Part shown: piece after piece, positions 1 to 8,271 of the stretch | Numbering within the stretch: the stretch's first letter is position 1 | Layout: each line of letters starts with the position of its first letter | Source of the DNA: an uncultured Bacteroidota bacterium | GTDB taxonomy: Bacteria > Bacteroidota > Bacteroidia > Chitinophagales > Chitinophagaceae | Reading direction: 5' to 3' | Length of the DNA: 64,000 nucleotides | Assembly (NCBI GenBank): GCA_903906365.1 | Contig: CAIVKC010000061.1 | Coordinates: 38,147-102,146 of the forward strand | The notes under the pieces: model-generated | Told to the model about the DNA's origin: nothing | The model's input: only the letters and a program-made list of their open reading frames with translations | Databases searched by the model: none | Made by a program: the position numbers and the translations under genes

Positions 1-642
1 CAGGGAAATGCCAAATACTCTTTTTCACACAGCGGCTTCTATTTTCTGAATTCATCGTTGAATTTTTCCCATCAGGTTCAACAGGCCCGCATGCAGATTA
101 ACCCGCGGTTTGCCCAAAGCCTGTCGCTGAACTACCGAAAGACCCTAACTACCCTGGAAGCCAGCCAGTTCCTTGCCTCCGGTTATCTGTACCTTCCAGG
201 GGTGGTATCCACCCATAGTTTGGTACTGGCAGCCGCCTTCCAGCAACGGGACAGCCTGCACCAGTATGGTTTTTCCAATTCTTTCCCTTTTTCCCGCGGA
301 TACAGCGGGGTGGATTTTTTCAGGATGTACCGATTGGCAGGGAACTACCATTTCCCCTTGCTTTATCCCGATTGGGGCCTTGGCAGCGTCATTTATTTTT
401 TGCGCATTCGATCCAATTTGTTTTTTGATTATACCAGGGTCTTTGATTTTTATTCCGACGGCAGCAGGGTGCCGCCGCAATACAGGTCTTTTGGGGCAGA
501 AATCTTCTTTGATACCAAATGGTGGAACCAGCTCCCGGTCAATTTCGGAATTCGCTACAGCCGCCTGATGGACCGTGATTTTGAGGGTCGTGGTCCCAAC
601 CAGTGGGAATTCATCCTTCCCGTGAACCTGCTTTCAAGATGA
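1..642 (+). CDS. C-terminal part of an outer-membrane beta-barrel protein (5' end outside window)
   Basis: The reading frame is open from base 1, so the listed ORF start at 58 (TTG) is only an artefact of the window edge; the gene begins upstream. About 213 residues are visible. They are rich in aromatic residues and alternate polar and hydrophobic positions, as in membrane beta-strands. Stretches such as FSRGYSGVDFFRMYRLAGNY and VNFGIRYSRLMDRDF look like barrel hairpins. The family resemblance is to the C-terminal barrels of Bacteroidota surface-antigen or TolB-like outer-membrane proteins. That assignment is inference, because the N-terminal domains are missing. It ends 7 nt before the convergent PAP2 gene, with no hairpin between them. 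Confidence 0.55.
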   Translation, partial: QGNAKYSFSHSGFYFLNSSLNFSHQVQQARMQINPRFAQSLSLNYRKTLTTLEASQFLASGYLYLPGVVSTHSLVLAAAFQQRDSLHQYGFSNSFPFSRGYSGVDFFRMYRLAGNYHFPLLYPDWGLGSVIYFLRIRSNLFFDYTRVFDFYSDGSRVPPQYRSFGAEIFFDTKWWNQLPVNFGIRYSRLMDRDFEGRGPNQWEFILPVNLLSR

Positions 643-649
643 TTCCTGC

Positions 650-1252
650 TCAATACCACACAAAGGCTTTCCGGCCGGGGCGCGGTTGGAACAGCCATTG
701 GTTGACCCTGCGGCAAAGCAAGGCACTTCCGGTGCCAATGAGTGCGCCTGCCAACACGTCGGTGGGGTAATGGACCCCCAGGTACATACGTGAAAAACCG
801 ACCGTACCGGCCCACAGAAAGGAGGGAACAATGACATACCATTTGGGGCATGCCAGGCTCATGGCCATGGCTGAGGAAAAGGCCAGGGAACTATGTCCGG
901 ATGGAAAAGAGGGGCTCCCCATATCGCTGAGGGGGATGATCAGGCTATCCCGGGCAGATGGCCTGGGACGATTGACAATGTATTTGAGTACCAGGGCAAA
1001 GCCGCCACCCACCGCCATGGTCTCCAGCACATACAGGGACTTTTGCCGTCCTACCGGGTCGTGCTCACAAACTGAAACCACCCACATACCAGCGGGCATG
1101 GCCAGGCTCACAACGGTAGTTGAATTGGAAACCCCCTGCATAAAGCTGGTCATACCCGCAGACCGGTTGCGGGTAAGGTGTTCAAGAAACCGCTGTTCGG
1201 CGTTTTGCGCACCCGCTTCCTGCCAGCAGAACAGAAAAATAAATGGAATCAT
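650..1252 (-). CDS. PAP2-family membrane-associated phosphatase
   Basis: This is a phosphatidic-acid-phosphatase type 2 / acid phosphatase family protein of about 200 residues. All three catalytic motifs are visible: KYIVNRPRP (KX6RP), SFPSGHS (PSGH) and SRMYLGVHYPTD (SRX5HX3D). The ORF track extends upstream into valS to 1390. I place the start at the ATG at 1250-1252 because it gives a signal-like N-terminus (MIPFIFLFCW...AGAQ) and removes a 100-nt overlap. Several hydrophobic segments fit a periplasm-facing membrane enzyme that dephosphorylates a lipid phosphate or pyrophosphate; the substrate cannot be told. It lies 31 nt downstream of valS and is probably co-transcribed with it. Confidence 0.85.
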   Translation of the reverse strand: MIPFIFLFCWQEAGAQNAEQRFLEHLTRNRSAGMTSFMQGVSNSTTVVSLAMPAGMWVVSVCEHDPVGRQKSLYVLETMAVGGGFALVLKYIVNRPRPSARDSLIIPLSDMGSPSFPSGHSSLAFSSAMAMSLACPKWYVIVPSFLWAGTVGFSRMYLGVHYPTDVLAGALIGTGSALLCRRVNQWLFQPRPGRKAFVWY

Positions 1253-1283
1253 CCACCCATTAGACAGCTTCCTTATTGGCCTA

Positions 1284-3926
1284 TCAGGACAATTGGGCCA
1301 GACTTTCTTCAATGACCTGAATCTTGGCTTCTGCATCGGCTTTCTTTTTTTGCTCCAGGGCAAGCACGTCGGGCTTGGCGTTTTGGACAAAACGTTCGTT
1401 GTTTAGTTTGTTGTTCACCGGGACCAGAAATCCTTTCAGGTAGGCCAATTCCTTTTGAAGGGCCTGCCGCTGGCTTTCCACGTTAACCGGCGCTTCCGAC
1501 CTGATATAAATCTGATCATTACCGCAAAGTAAGCCAATGGAATGGTCTATTGGCTGGCTGATATAGGAGAGTTGGGATGCGTTGACCTGTTTGCAAAGGA
1601 TTTTTTCGATTTCCCGGTATTGGGACGGGTTAGATGTCTGTACAAAAAGATCGATGGTTTCTTTGGGTTTCAACTGATGCTTGTTGCGGGCATCCCGGAT
1701 GGCTGTGATGACCTCTTTGAGCAGTTCTCCCCTTTGGAGGAGCGGGTCTTCTGGTGAGGGAAACTGGCTGTTAAACTGGGATACGCACAAATCATCCTGC
1801 CTGTCCTGGGAAAGGTGATACAACTCTTCGGTAATGAAAGGCATAAAGGGGTGAAGGAGCTGCAGCAAACGGTCAAAAAATTCCAGTGTTTTTTTGTAAA
1901 CCATACCATCTACCGGCTGTTCAAATCCCGGTTTGATCCATTCCAGGTACCAGCTGCAGAAATCATCCCAGATCAGGGAATAAATGGTCTTGAGGGCCTC
2001 GCTGAGTTTAAAATTTTTCAGCTGTTCCTCCACCTCCCGGCTAACCTGGTTTATCCTGTTTTCAAACCATTGCAGGGCAAAACGGTCCTGATCCCCCTCC
2101 GCTATGGGCTGTACCCTTTCCTCCCACATCCTGATCAGCTTCAGGGCATTCCATAATTTATTATTGAAATTCCTGCCCTGTTCCAGGGAGCTTTCATCAA
2201 AAAGCAGGTCATTTCCGGCCGGCGAGGAAATCATGATTCCAAAGCGGACGGCATCCGCCCCGTACTTATCAATAAGTTCCAGCAGATCAGGGGAATTTCC
2301 CAAGCTCTTGCTCATTTTCCTTCCCTGTTTATCACGCACCATTCCGGTGAAATAGACATCGCTGAATGGTTTTTCTCCCCGGAAGGCATAACCTGCCATG
2401 ATCATCCTGGCAACCCAGAAAAAAATGATGTCCTGGCCGGTAACAAGTACTGATGTAGGGTAGTAATAATTGATATCGGCATTGGCGGGTTCCGTAATCC
2501 CACGGAAAACCTCCATCGGCCAGAGCCAGGAAGAAAACCAGGTATCCAGCACATCCTGGTCCTGCGTAAGGGCTTGGCTTCCATCTGCCAACTCAGGGGC
2601 AGGCTGTTTTGCGGACCACTGCGCCAGGGCATCCTGGTAGGTTTCAGCTACATAAACATTACCCTCCTTGTCATACCAGGCGGGAATCTGCTGCCCCCAC
2701 CATAACTGACGGCTGATGCACCAGTCCTTTACATTTTCCAGCCAATATCTGTAAGTAGCCAGGAATTTTTCCCCGGGATGGATCTTGATATCGCCACCCA
2801 CCACTGCCTGCAGCGCCGGCTCTCCCAACTCCTTCATTCGTACAAACCACTGGGTGGAAATCCTGGGTTCAATGACCGTATCCGGATTGCGCTGGCTGAA
2901 CCCCAGTCGGGTCGTATATTCCTCTTCCTTGAGCAGCAACCCTTTCTCGCGGAGTGCATCCACGACTTTACGGCGGGCTTCAAATCGGTCCAGGCCTACA
3001 AAAACCTGGGCCTTATCAGAGAGGGTTCCATCCTCGTTGAGGGTATCAATGATCTCCAGGCCATGTTTGAGACCCAGGTTATAGTCGTTGATGTCGTGGG
3101 CAGGGGTTACCTTCAGGGCTCCGGTACCGAAAGCAGGATCCACGTATTGGTCAAAGATGATGTCCACGGCCCGGTTTACCAGGGGCACAATGACTTTTTT
3201 TCCTTTCAGATGGGCATATCGTTCATCGGAGGGATGGACGCAGAGGGCAGAATCCCCCATGATGGTTTCCGGACGTTGGGTGGCCACGGAAATGAATTCA
3301 TCAGATCCGGAGACCTGGTATTTTACATAGTACAATGTACCCTGCAGGTCCTTATATTCCACTTCCTCATCGCTCAGGGCAGTTCTCGCCTTGGGGTCCC
3401 AGTTAATCATCCTGGCTCCCCTGTAAATCAATCCCCTCTGGAATAGCTCTACAAAGACTTTCAGGACGGCCTTGTAATAATGGTCATCCATGGTAAAGCT
3501 TACCCGGCTCCAGTCCACACTACAGCCCAGTTTCTCGATCTGGCTGTAAATGATATTACCATATTTCTCCTTCCATTCAAAGGCATATTTCAGAAACTCC
3601 TCCCTGGTAAGATCCGCTTTGCGGATTCCTTTTTCTTTTTCAAGCATCTGCACCACCTTGGATTCTGTGGCAATGGACGCATGGTCGCTTCCGGGTACCC
3701 AGCAGGCATTATATCCGCTCATGCGGGCCCTCCTGACCAGGATATCCTGAACGGTCTCATTGAGGGTATGGCCCATATGCAGGACCCCTGTGACATTGGG
3801 CGGGGGAATGACGACCGTATAAGCCTTTCTGGTGTCCGGGGTGCTGCGGAAATATCCCTTGTCCATCCAATGTTTGTACCACCGATCCTCTACCGACGCC
3901 GGGTTGTAATTCTTACTCAATTCCAT
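1284..3926 (-). CDS. valS: Valyl-tRNA synthetase
   Basis: Class I aminoacyl-tRNA synthetase that charges tRNA-Val in the cytoplasm. The 880-residue length is normal. The HIGH-type signature HMGH is at about residues 50-53, inside PPPNVTGVLHMGH, and the KMSKS loop (GRKMSKSLGN) is near residue 540. Between them lies the CP1 editing domain. The C-terminus after about residue 810 is the charged tRNA-binding coiled-coil arm typical of ValRS. The ATG at 3926 is preceded at 3965-3972 by CAAAGGTA, which is TACCTTTG on the minus strand and matches the Bacteroidota -7 element. The PAP2 gene follows closely. Confidence 0.98.
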   Translation of the reverse strand: MELSKNYNPASVEDRWYKHWMDKGYFRSTPDTRKAYTVVIPPPNVTGVLHMGHTLNETVQDILVRRARMSGYNACWVPGSDHASIATESKVVQMLEKEKGIRKADLTREEFLKYAFEWKEKYGNIIYSQIEKLGCSVDWSRVSFTMDDHYYKAVLKVFVELFQRGLIYRGARMINWDPKARTALSDEEVEYKDLQGTLYYVKYQVSGSDEFISVATQRPETIMGDSALCVHPSDERYAHLKGKKVIVPLVNRAVDIIFDQYVDPAFGTGALKVTPAHDINDYNLGLKHGLEIIDTLNEDGTLSDKAQVFVGLDRFEARRKVVDALREKGLLLKEEEYTTRLGFSQRNPDTVIEPRISTQWFVRMKELGEPALQAVVGGDIKIHPGEKFLATYRYWLENVKDWCISRQLWWGQQIPAWYDKEGNVYVAETYQDALAQWSAKQPAPELADGSQALTQDQDVLDTWFSSWLWPMEVFRGITEPANADINYYYPTSVLVTGQDIIFFWVARMIMAGYAFRGEKPFSDVYFTGMVRDKQGRKMSKSLGNSPDLLELIDKYGADAVRFGIMISSPAGNDLLFDESSLEQGRNFNNKLWNALKLIRMWEERVQPIAEGDQDRFALQWFENRINQVSREVEEQLKNFKLSEALKTIYSLIWDDFCSWYLEWIKPGFEQPVDGMVYKKTLEFFDRLLQLLHPFMPFITEELYHLSQDRQDDLCVSQFNSQFPSPEDPLLQRGELLKEVITAIRDARNKHQLKPKETIDLFVQTSNPSQYREIEKILCKQVNASQLSYISQPIDHSIGLLCGNDQIYIRSEAPVNVESQRQALQKELAYLKGFLVPVNNKLNNERFVQNAKPDVLALEQKKKADAEAKIQVIEESLAQLS

Positions 3927-3964
3927 AGCAGAAGCTTAAAATATTGCTTGTTTTTATTGGATGG

Positions 3965-3972
3965 CAAAGGTA
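3965..3972 (-). promoter_or_regulatory. Possible -7 element for valS
   Basis: Minus-strand TACCTTTG matches the Bacteroidota housekeeping -7 consensus TAnnTTTG and sits about 40 nt upstream of the valS ATG. No clear TTTG is found 19 nt further upstream, so only half of the promoter is supported. Confidence 0.4.
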
Positions 3973-4021
3973 AGAATTGTTAACCAAGCTTTTGGTAGTA
4001 AGGAAGGGAAGGAAAATAAAT

Positions 4022-4044
4022 AAAAAATCCCCTGTAACAGGGGA
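4022..4044 (-). terminator. Rho-independent terminator of the first small membrane-peptide gene
   Basis: TCCCCTGT/ACAGGGGA forms an 8-bp stem with a very short loop. On the minus strand it is followed by TTTTTTA. It lies about 90 nt downstream of the 4137-4250 reading frame, which supports that frame being an independent minus-strand transcript. Confidence 0.75.
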
Positions 4045-4136
4045 CTCATATAATTTGATGAAAAAAAATACCCAGCCCTTCTGCTATTCAAATCAAGCAG
4101 GGCCATAATATCCTTTTTTCAAGTAAACGCTTGTTC

Positions 4137-4250
4137 TCAGGCAAACCAGTAGAGGTAGGACAGGAACATTACCAAGCCCAGAAATCCAACTGCGAGTAAT
4201 GCTGTTTGCAGGTTTTCGCCGAGGTGAAGCGAATGCATCATTTTTTTCAT
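4137..4250 (-). CDS. 37-aa single-span membrane peptide, copy A
   Basis: Too short for the supplied track, which shows a longer frame-shifted shadow here. The frame ATG (4250) to TGA (4137) encodes 37 residues: MKKMMHSLHLGENLQTALL... ending FLSYLYWFA, with one membrane segment over roughly residues 17-36. It resembles the neighbour at 4521-4634. Both are 37 aa, both begin MKKM from ATGAAAAAAATG, and in both CTAAAATT lies exactly 7 nt before the ATG. Each also has its own downstream hairpin. The family is not one I recognise. Small accessory subunit or membrane-stress peptide are possibilities only. The paired leader, length and terminators make real genes likely. Confidence 0.6.
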   Translation of the reverse strand: MKKMMHSLHLGENLQTALLAVGFLGLVMFLSYLYWFA

Positions 4251-4472
4251 ACTGAACAATTTTAGAGGTGAAACCATGTTGATAAAAAATGGAGTTCAAA
4301 GGGGACGATTGATAATCAACAATTTAACGGGTTTCTTCTACGATCTTGGATGAGATCCATTCAACAGATAAGGAAGGGGCTAAAGCAATAATTCTAATAT
4401 AAATATACAAATATTTTTCCCGAAAGCGCCAAATCTTTCCGGAAAAATCTTTTTTTCTGGATAAAAACGAAA

Positions 4473-4494
4473 ACTCCGGCTTGAGGGCCGGAGT
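4473..4494 (-). terminator. Rho-independent terminator of the second small membrane-peptide gene
   Basis: ACTCCGGC / GCCGGAGT forms an 8-bp perfect stem with a 6-nt loop. On the minus strand it is followed by TTTCGTTTTTATCC. It lies 27 nt downstream of the stop codon of the 4521-4634 peptide gene. Confidence 0.75.
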
Positions 4495-4520
4495 CAAATA
4501 GCTTATTAAAACCCAAGGTT

Positions 4521-4634
4521 TTAGGACAGGGTAAATACATACGCAAAAAGCAAAATGGCGCAGAAGTACAGTACGGCTGTTATGGCAGCTAATGCTGTGT
4601 GTTCCCCTGGCTGGGTGGTGTCCATTTTTTTCAT
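4521..4634 (-). CDS. 37-aa single-span membrane peptide, copy B
   Basis: The track gives an 81-aa ORF from 4766. I take the internal ATG at 4634 because it yields 37 residues starting MKKMDTTQPGEHTALAAI and ending LLFAYVFTLS, matching copy A in length, MKKM start, glycine-glutamate before the span, and leader (CTAAAATT, 7 nt, ATG). One transmembrane helix covers about residues 15-36. A terminator follows at 4473-4494. No known domain is recognised. The two copies differ over most of the helix, so they are diverged paralogues rather than a recent duplication. Confidence 0.6.
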   Translation of the reverse strand: MKKMDTTQPGEHTALAAITAVLYFCAILLFAYVFTLS

Positions 4635-4802
4635 GGCATTGAATTTTAGGGTTAATAAATTGCAGGAACAGGTTCCTGTTGGAATTGCTTTCAGAGGGGA
4701 TGAGCGGATTGGACGTACATTCAGGTGGCCTTTAGGCCTTCTGAATAATAGGATGTTAACCACCAAATCTCTATATCTTTATTGTCCTATTAATGGATTC
4801 AT

Positions 4803-6221
4803 TTGCTTTACGCTATCGTCGATATAGAGACCACGGGGGGTTATGCAGCTAATAACGCCATAACGGAAGTGGCTATTGTGCTTCATAATGGTAAACATGA
4901 ATTAAAAAGGTTTCAAACCCTTGTTAACCCGCATATTTCCATTCCCAGGTACGTTCAATCGCTGACGGGAATAACCGACGATATGGTGGCTGATGCACCC
5001 GGCTTCCAGGAACTGGCCCCCACCATACATGAATGGCTCAGGGAAGCTGTTTTTGTGGCCCACAATGTGAATTTCGATTACTCTTTTTTAAAGCACCAGC
5101 TAAAAGCCGCCGGATATGAGCTCAACTGCAAAAAATTATGTACCGTCAGGCTGGGCCGCAAGGTTTTCCCCGGTCTGCCGAGTTACAGCCTTGGCAAACT
5201 CTGCAGGGAACTAGGCATTGAGGTTTCCAACCGGCATCGGGCAGGAGGTGATGCAGATGCAACAGTCCGTTTGTTCGAAATGATCCTGGAAAAGGATACC
5301 CAGGGACATATGCAGGCGATGCTGAAAGGGAGGAACAAGGAACAATACGTACCCATCCATTTGCCGGTGGAACAGATCGAGGCACTGCCCATGGTAGCCG
5401 GAGTATATTATTTCCATGACCAAAAGGGAAAGGTCATTTATGTCGGAAAGGCCAACAACATTCGCCAGCGTGTCTGCAGCCATTTTTCCAACAACAAGCC
5501 CGGTAAACAAAAACAGGAGTTTTTGAGGAATATCTATTCGGTTTCTCACCAAAGAACCGGAACCGAACTGATGGCATTTTTGCTGGAATGTGTTGAAATC
5601 AAGAAGCTCTGGCCCCTGTATAACCGCAGCCTTAAAAAATTTGAGCAGGCCTATGGGATGTATGTATATACAGACCGTAACGGATACCTCCGGCTGATCA
5701 TTGAAAAAAGGAAGAAGCAACTCCGGCCAATCTATACCTTTTCCTGGCTGATGGAGGGACAAAACATGCTCAGAAAGCTGGTTCGCAGCTTTGGATTATG
5801 CCCTAAACTATGTTTCATCCAAAAGGGAGATGGCCCCTGTGAAGGGGTCCGTGAGAAATATTGTACTGGCGCCTGTGAAAAACAGGAAGGACCGGGGCCT
5901 TATAATGAGCGTGTGGAGCGGGCCCTGGAATCCCTTCACCGGGAGCTGCCTACCTTTACCCTTATTGACCAGGGGCGCCACGCCGAAGAGCAAAGCTGTA
6001 TCCTGGTGGAGGAAGGCCGTTTTTATGGGATGGGATACCTTCCGGCAGACGCCGTGATCCCGGGCTTTACTGGGCTTAAGGAGTATATTCAGCCATATCC
6101 CGAAAACGATTATATGCGGGGACTGATTTATCAGTATGCTGCCCGCTGGCCTTCCAAAAAAATTACCCTGCAGCCCGATAACCTCAGTGCAGAGCCAAAA
6201 ATCAATAAATTCCTTTCATGA
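4803..6221 (+). CDS. DEDDh 3'-5' exonuclease fused to a GIY-YIG (Cho/UvrC-type) nuclease
   Basis: A 472-residue fusion. Residues 1-165 are a DnaQ-like exonuclease with VDIETTG (ExoI), HNVNFDYSFL (ExoII) and HRAGGDAD (ExoIII, DEDDh type). Residues 196-275 are a GIY-YIG nuclease of the UvrC/Cho kind (GVYYFHDQKGKVIYVGK...IRQRV). Residues about 330-357 hold a cysteine cluster (C-P-K-L-C, then PC-x7-C-x3-C) resembling the iron-sulphur cysteines of UvrC. Similar DnaQ-Cho fusions are known in other bacteria and are linked to DNA repair. The start is TTG at 4803: an in-frame TAA at 4791 excludes anything longer, and the nearby ATG at 4793 is in another frame. The stop overlaps the next gene's ATG by 4 nt (ATGA), so the two are likely coupled. 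Confidence 0.88.
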   Translation: MLYAIVDIETTGGYAANNAITEVAIVLHNGKHELKRFQTLVNPHISIPRYVQSLTGITDDMVADAPGFQELAPTIHEWLREAVFVAHNVNFDYSFLKHQLKAAGYELNCKKLCTVRLGRKVFPGLPSYSLGKLCRELGIEVSNRHRAGGDADATVRLFEMILEKDTQGHMQAMLKGRNKEQYVPIHLPVEQIEALPMVAGVYYFHDQKGKVIYVGKANNIRQRVCSHFSNNKPGKQKQEFLRNIYSVSHQRTGTELMAFLLECVEIKKLWPLYNRSLKKFEQAYGMYVYTDRNGYLRLIIEKRKKQLRPIYTFSWLMEGQNMLRKLVRSFGLCPKLCFIQKGDGPCEGVREKYCTGACEKQEGPGPYNERVERALESLHRELPTFTLIDQGRHAEEQSCILVEEGRFYGMGYLPADAVIPGFTGLKEYIQPYPENDYMRGLIYQYAARWPSKKITLQPDNLSAEPKINKFLS

Positions 6222-6733
6222 ATAAAGTGACCAATGGCAAGATTGCCATGATTATGCTTTTAAATGCCTGGCTGCTGATTGCATGCGGGTGCGGGCGGGG
6301 AAAATCAGAGACAGCGGGAGGCGGGACCGACACGGGTTCAGGCAATACGGTTCTCATTCAACCTGCTGAACTAATCCCTGCCCTGAGGAAAAAAACCAGC
6401 CCTGATCCGATTTGCCAGTACCGCGAGAAAACGGATAATCCCCTCAACGACTGGTATTTTTCAGTGGCGCTATTTGAAACACCCCGTACTTTTGATTACC
6501 TGCTCAAAATGCAGTTTGAAGAAGTTACGGGGCAAGACACCATCCGGCTGCCTAATTTCGGTTTTCTGCCACAGCCATCCATCCAGAAAGGTAAGGACAA
6601 GTACTCCTGCATCATTGGTTTCATGGATGCAAACCATCAGTTCCGGGAATATAAACTGGTGCATGTGGTGGGGGGCAGGGAGCTTAAGTTAACCACCCTT
6701 AAACGTTATTCGGTGGCAACCTATACCAAATAA
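6218..6733 (+). CDS. Putative lipoprotein, function unknown
   Basis: 171 residues. The N-terminus has a basic start, a hydrophobic stretch and a lipobox-like LIAC, followed by a Gly/Ser-rich linker, so the product is probably a lipidated envelope protein. The remainder has no motif I recognise; it is predicted globular with alternating strands (for example YSCIIGFMDANHQFREYKLV). The ATG overlaps the stop of the exonuclease/GIY-YIG gene by 4 nt. That indicates translational coupling but does not explain a functional link between a nuclease and a lipoprotein. Confidence 0.75.
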   Translation: MNKVTNGKIAMIMLLNAWLLIACGCGRGKSETAGGGTDTGSGNTVLIQPAELIPALRKKTSPDPICQYREKTDNPLNDWYFSVALFETPRTFDYLLKMQFEEVTGQDTIRLPNFGFLPQPSIQKGKDKYSCIIGFMDANHQFREYKLVHVVGGRELKLTTLKRYSVATYTK

Positions 6734-6778
6734 GAGCTGCCAGGTCCGGTTGAATTTCTTTTCATCAAATAAGTAATT

Positions 6779-7510
6779 ATGCAACCTGAGGTTACGTCCT
6801 GGTTCAGTCCCAGCCTGCAAAAGGAAATGCCGGTGGCAGTGTATGGCTATTATGGATTTGCCCTGCTGATGATTCCTACCGCAGCCGCCGATTAACTGGA
6901 ATACGGCCGGTTCGGCCTGATTGATTGCATTGCCCCCTTTATTGAACAGGGTAAGGTAAAAGTATTTTCCATCAACAGTATCAATAATGAAAGCTGGATG
7001 AATAATGAGATGGAGCCAAGACACAAGGCCATCCGCCATCAACAGTTCAATGATTATGTATTCAATGAGGTCGTTCCTTTTATCAGGAGCCAGACCAGTC
7101 CGGAAACCCCCGTTATTACCTGCGGCGCCTCCTTTGGAGCGCTCCACAGTGCCAATCTTTTCTTCAAAAGGCCGGAGCTGATCAGCGGCTGTATTGCCAT
7201 GAGCGGGGTATATGATCTCACAGAATACACCAAGGGCTATTTCGACCAGGATGTCTATTACAACAGTCCCATGCATTACCTTCCCAATCTGAGCGATCCT
7301 ACTATTTTACAGCAAATAGGCAGTTCCGGACATATCCACCTGGTCACAGGCAGCGGTGAATATGAGGATCCCCAAGCCAACCGGCGCTTTGCCGGTGTAT
7401 TACAGGAAAAGGGCATTCCCTATGAACTGGATATCTGGGGGACCGATATTCGACACGACTGGCCTACCTGGCGCCGCATGTTGCCCCATTACCTGGGCAC
7501 TCGTTTTTAA
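6779..7510 (+). pseudogene. Esterase-family alpha/beta hydrolase interrupted by an in-frame TAA
   Basis: From the ATG at 6779 the frame codes for an esterase-type N-terminus (MQPEVTSWFSPSLQKEMPVA...), reaches a TAA at 6893-6895 after codon 38, and continues in the same frame without a shift to 7510. Read through, it gives about 243 codons, the normal length of this Bacteroidota esterase family, with nucleophile elbow GASFGA and a late histidine in RHDWPTW. Downstream of the stop the frame is fully hydrolase-like (LEYGRFGLIDCIAPFIEQGK...), so this is a point nonsense change, for example from TAT/TAC, not an alternative start. The ORF track shows only the 170-aa tail from 6998, which lacks the first strands. 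It may be a recent pseudogene or a base-call error. Confidence 0.8.
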
Positions 7511-7520
7511 ATGGCTGCGG

Positions 7521-8186
7521 TCATCCCGGGGTGGACGGTTCCTTTAGGTACCTTCCGAGCAAGGCTAGGAATTGCTTTCTTTCAATCATGACCGCCCCCA
7601 GGCTTTCCAGGTGCTCGGTATAGACCTGGCAGTCAATCAGCTGGACCTTCTCATCCCGTAAGCGGCTTGCGTAACTGATAAAGGCATATTTGGAGGCATT
7701 GGACATGGTACTGAACATGCTTTCACCGAAAAACACCTGACCCATGCGGATGCCATACAAACCTCCTACGAGTTCACCCTGGTACCAGGCTTCGGCACTG
7801 TGTGCATAGCCGCAGCGGTGCAGTTGGTTATAGGCTGCTTCCACCGCATCTGTAATCCAGGTGCCGGGCTGGTCCTTTCGTTTGGTGGTTTTGCACTGGT
7901 GGATAACCCTGGCAAAAGCCTGGTTGACTGTGAATTCAAAGGCATTCCTGCGCAGGAGCTGCTGCATGCTTTTGGAAATCTTTAAATCTTGCGGGAAAAG
8001 CACGAAGCGTGGATCCGGGCACCACCAAAGAATATCCTTTCCCTGGTACCAGGGGAAAATACCGCTTTCATAGGCCAGCAGCAGCCGCTCCATGGAAAGA
8101 TCCCCGCCAAAGGCCAGCAGGCCGTCGGGTTCAGCCAGGTGTACCGGCGGGAAAATCAGTTCATTATCCAGCGCAAATAAAGGCAT
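7521..8186 (-). CDS. aat: Leucyl/phenylalanyl-tRNA-protein transferase
   Basis: Transfers Leu or Phe from charged tRNA to proteins with an N-terminal Arg or Lys, creating a destabilising residue for ClpS/ClpAP recognition. The 221-residue length and the N-terminal signature (FPPVHLAEPDGLLAFGGDLS, then LLLAYESGIFPW) are diagnostic of Aat. Further family motifs are WWCPDPRFVLFP, HSAEAWYQGELVGGLYG and GQVFFGESMFS. It lies 85 nt downstream of clpS on the same strand, so enzyme and adaptor of the same N-degron pathway are neighbours. It converges on the interrupted esterase gene with 10 nt between stops. Confidence 0.97.
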   Translation of the reverse strand: MPLFALDNELIFPPVHLAEPDGLLAFGGDLSMERLLLAYESGIFPWYQGKDILWWCPDPRFVLFPQDLKISKSMQQLLRRNAFEFTVNQAFARVIHQCKTTKRKDQPGTWITDAVEAAYNQLHRCGYAHSAEAWYQGELVGGLYGIRMGQVFFGESMFSTMSNASKYAFISYASRLRDEKVQLIDCQVYTEHLESLGAVMIERKQFLALLGRYLKEPSTPG

Positions 8187-8271
8187 ATTGTGAAATTCGT
8201 GATTAGGGCCGGGTGACCCAAAAAATATTTCGGCTATCCGGAGAACCTCCCCGTTTCAATGGCCGACAGAC

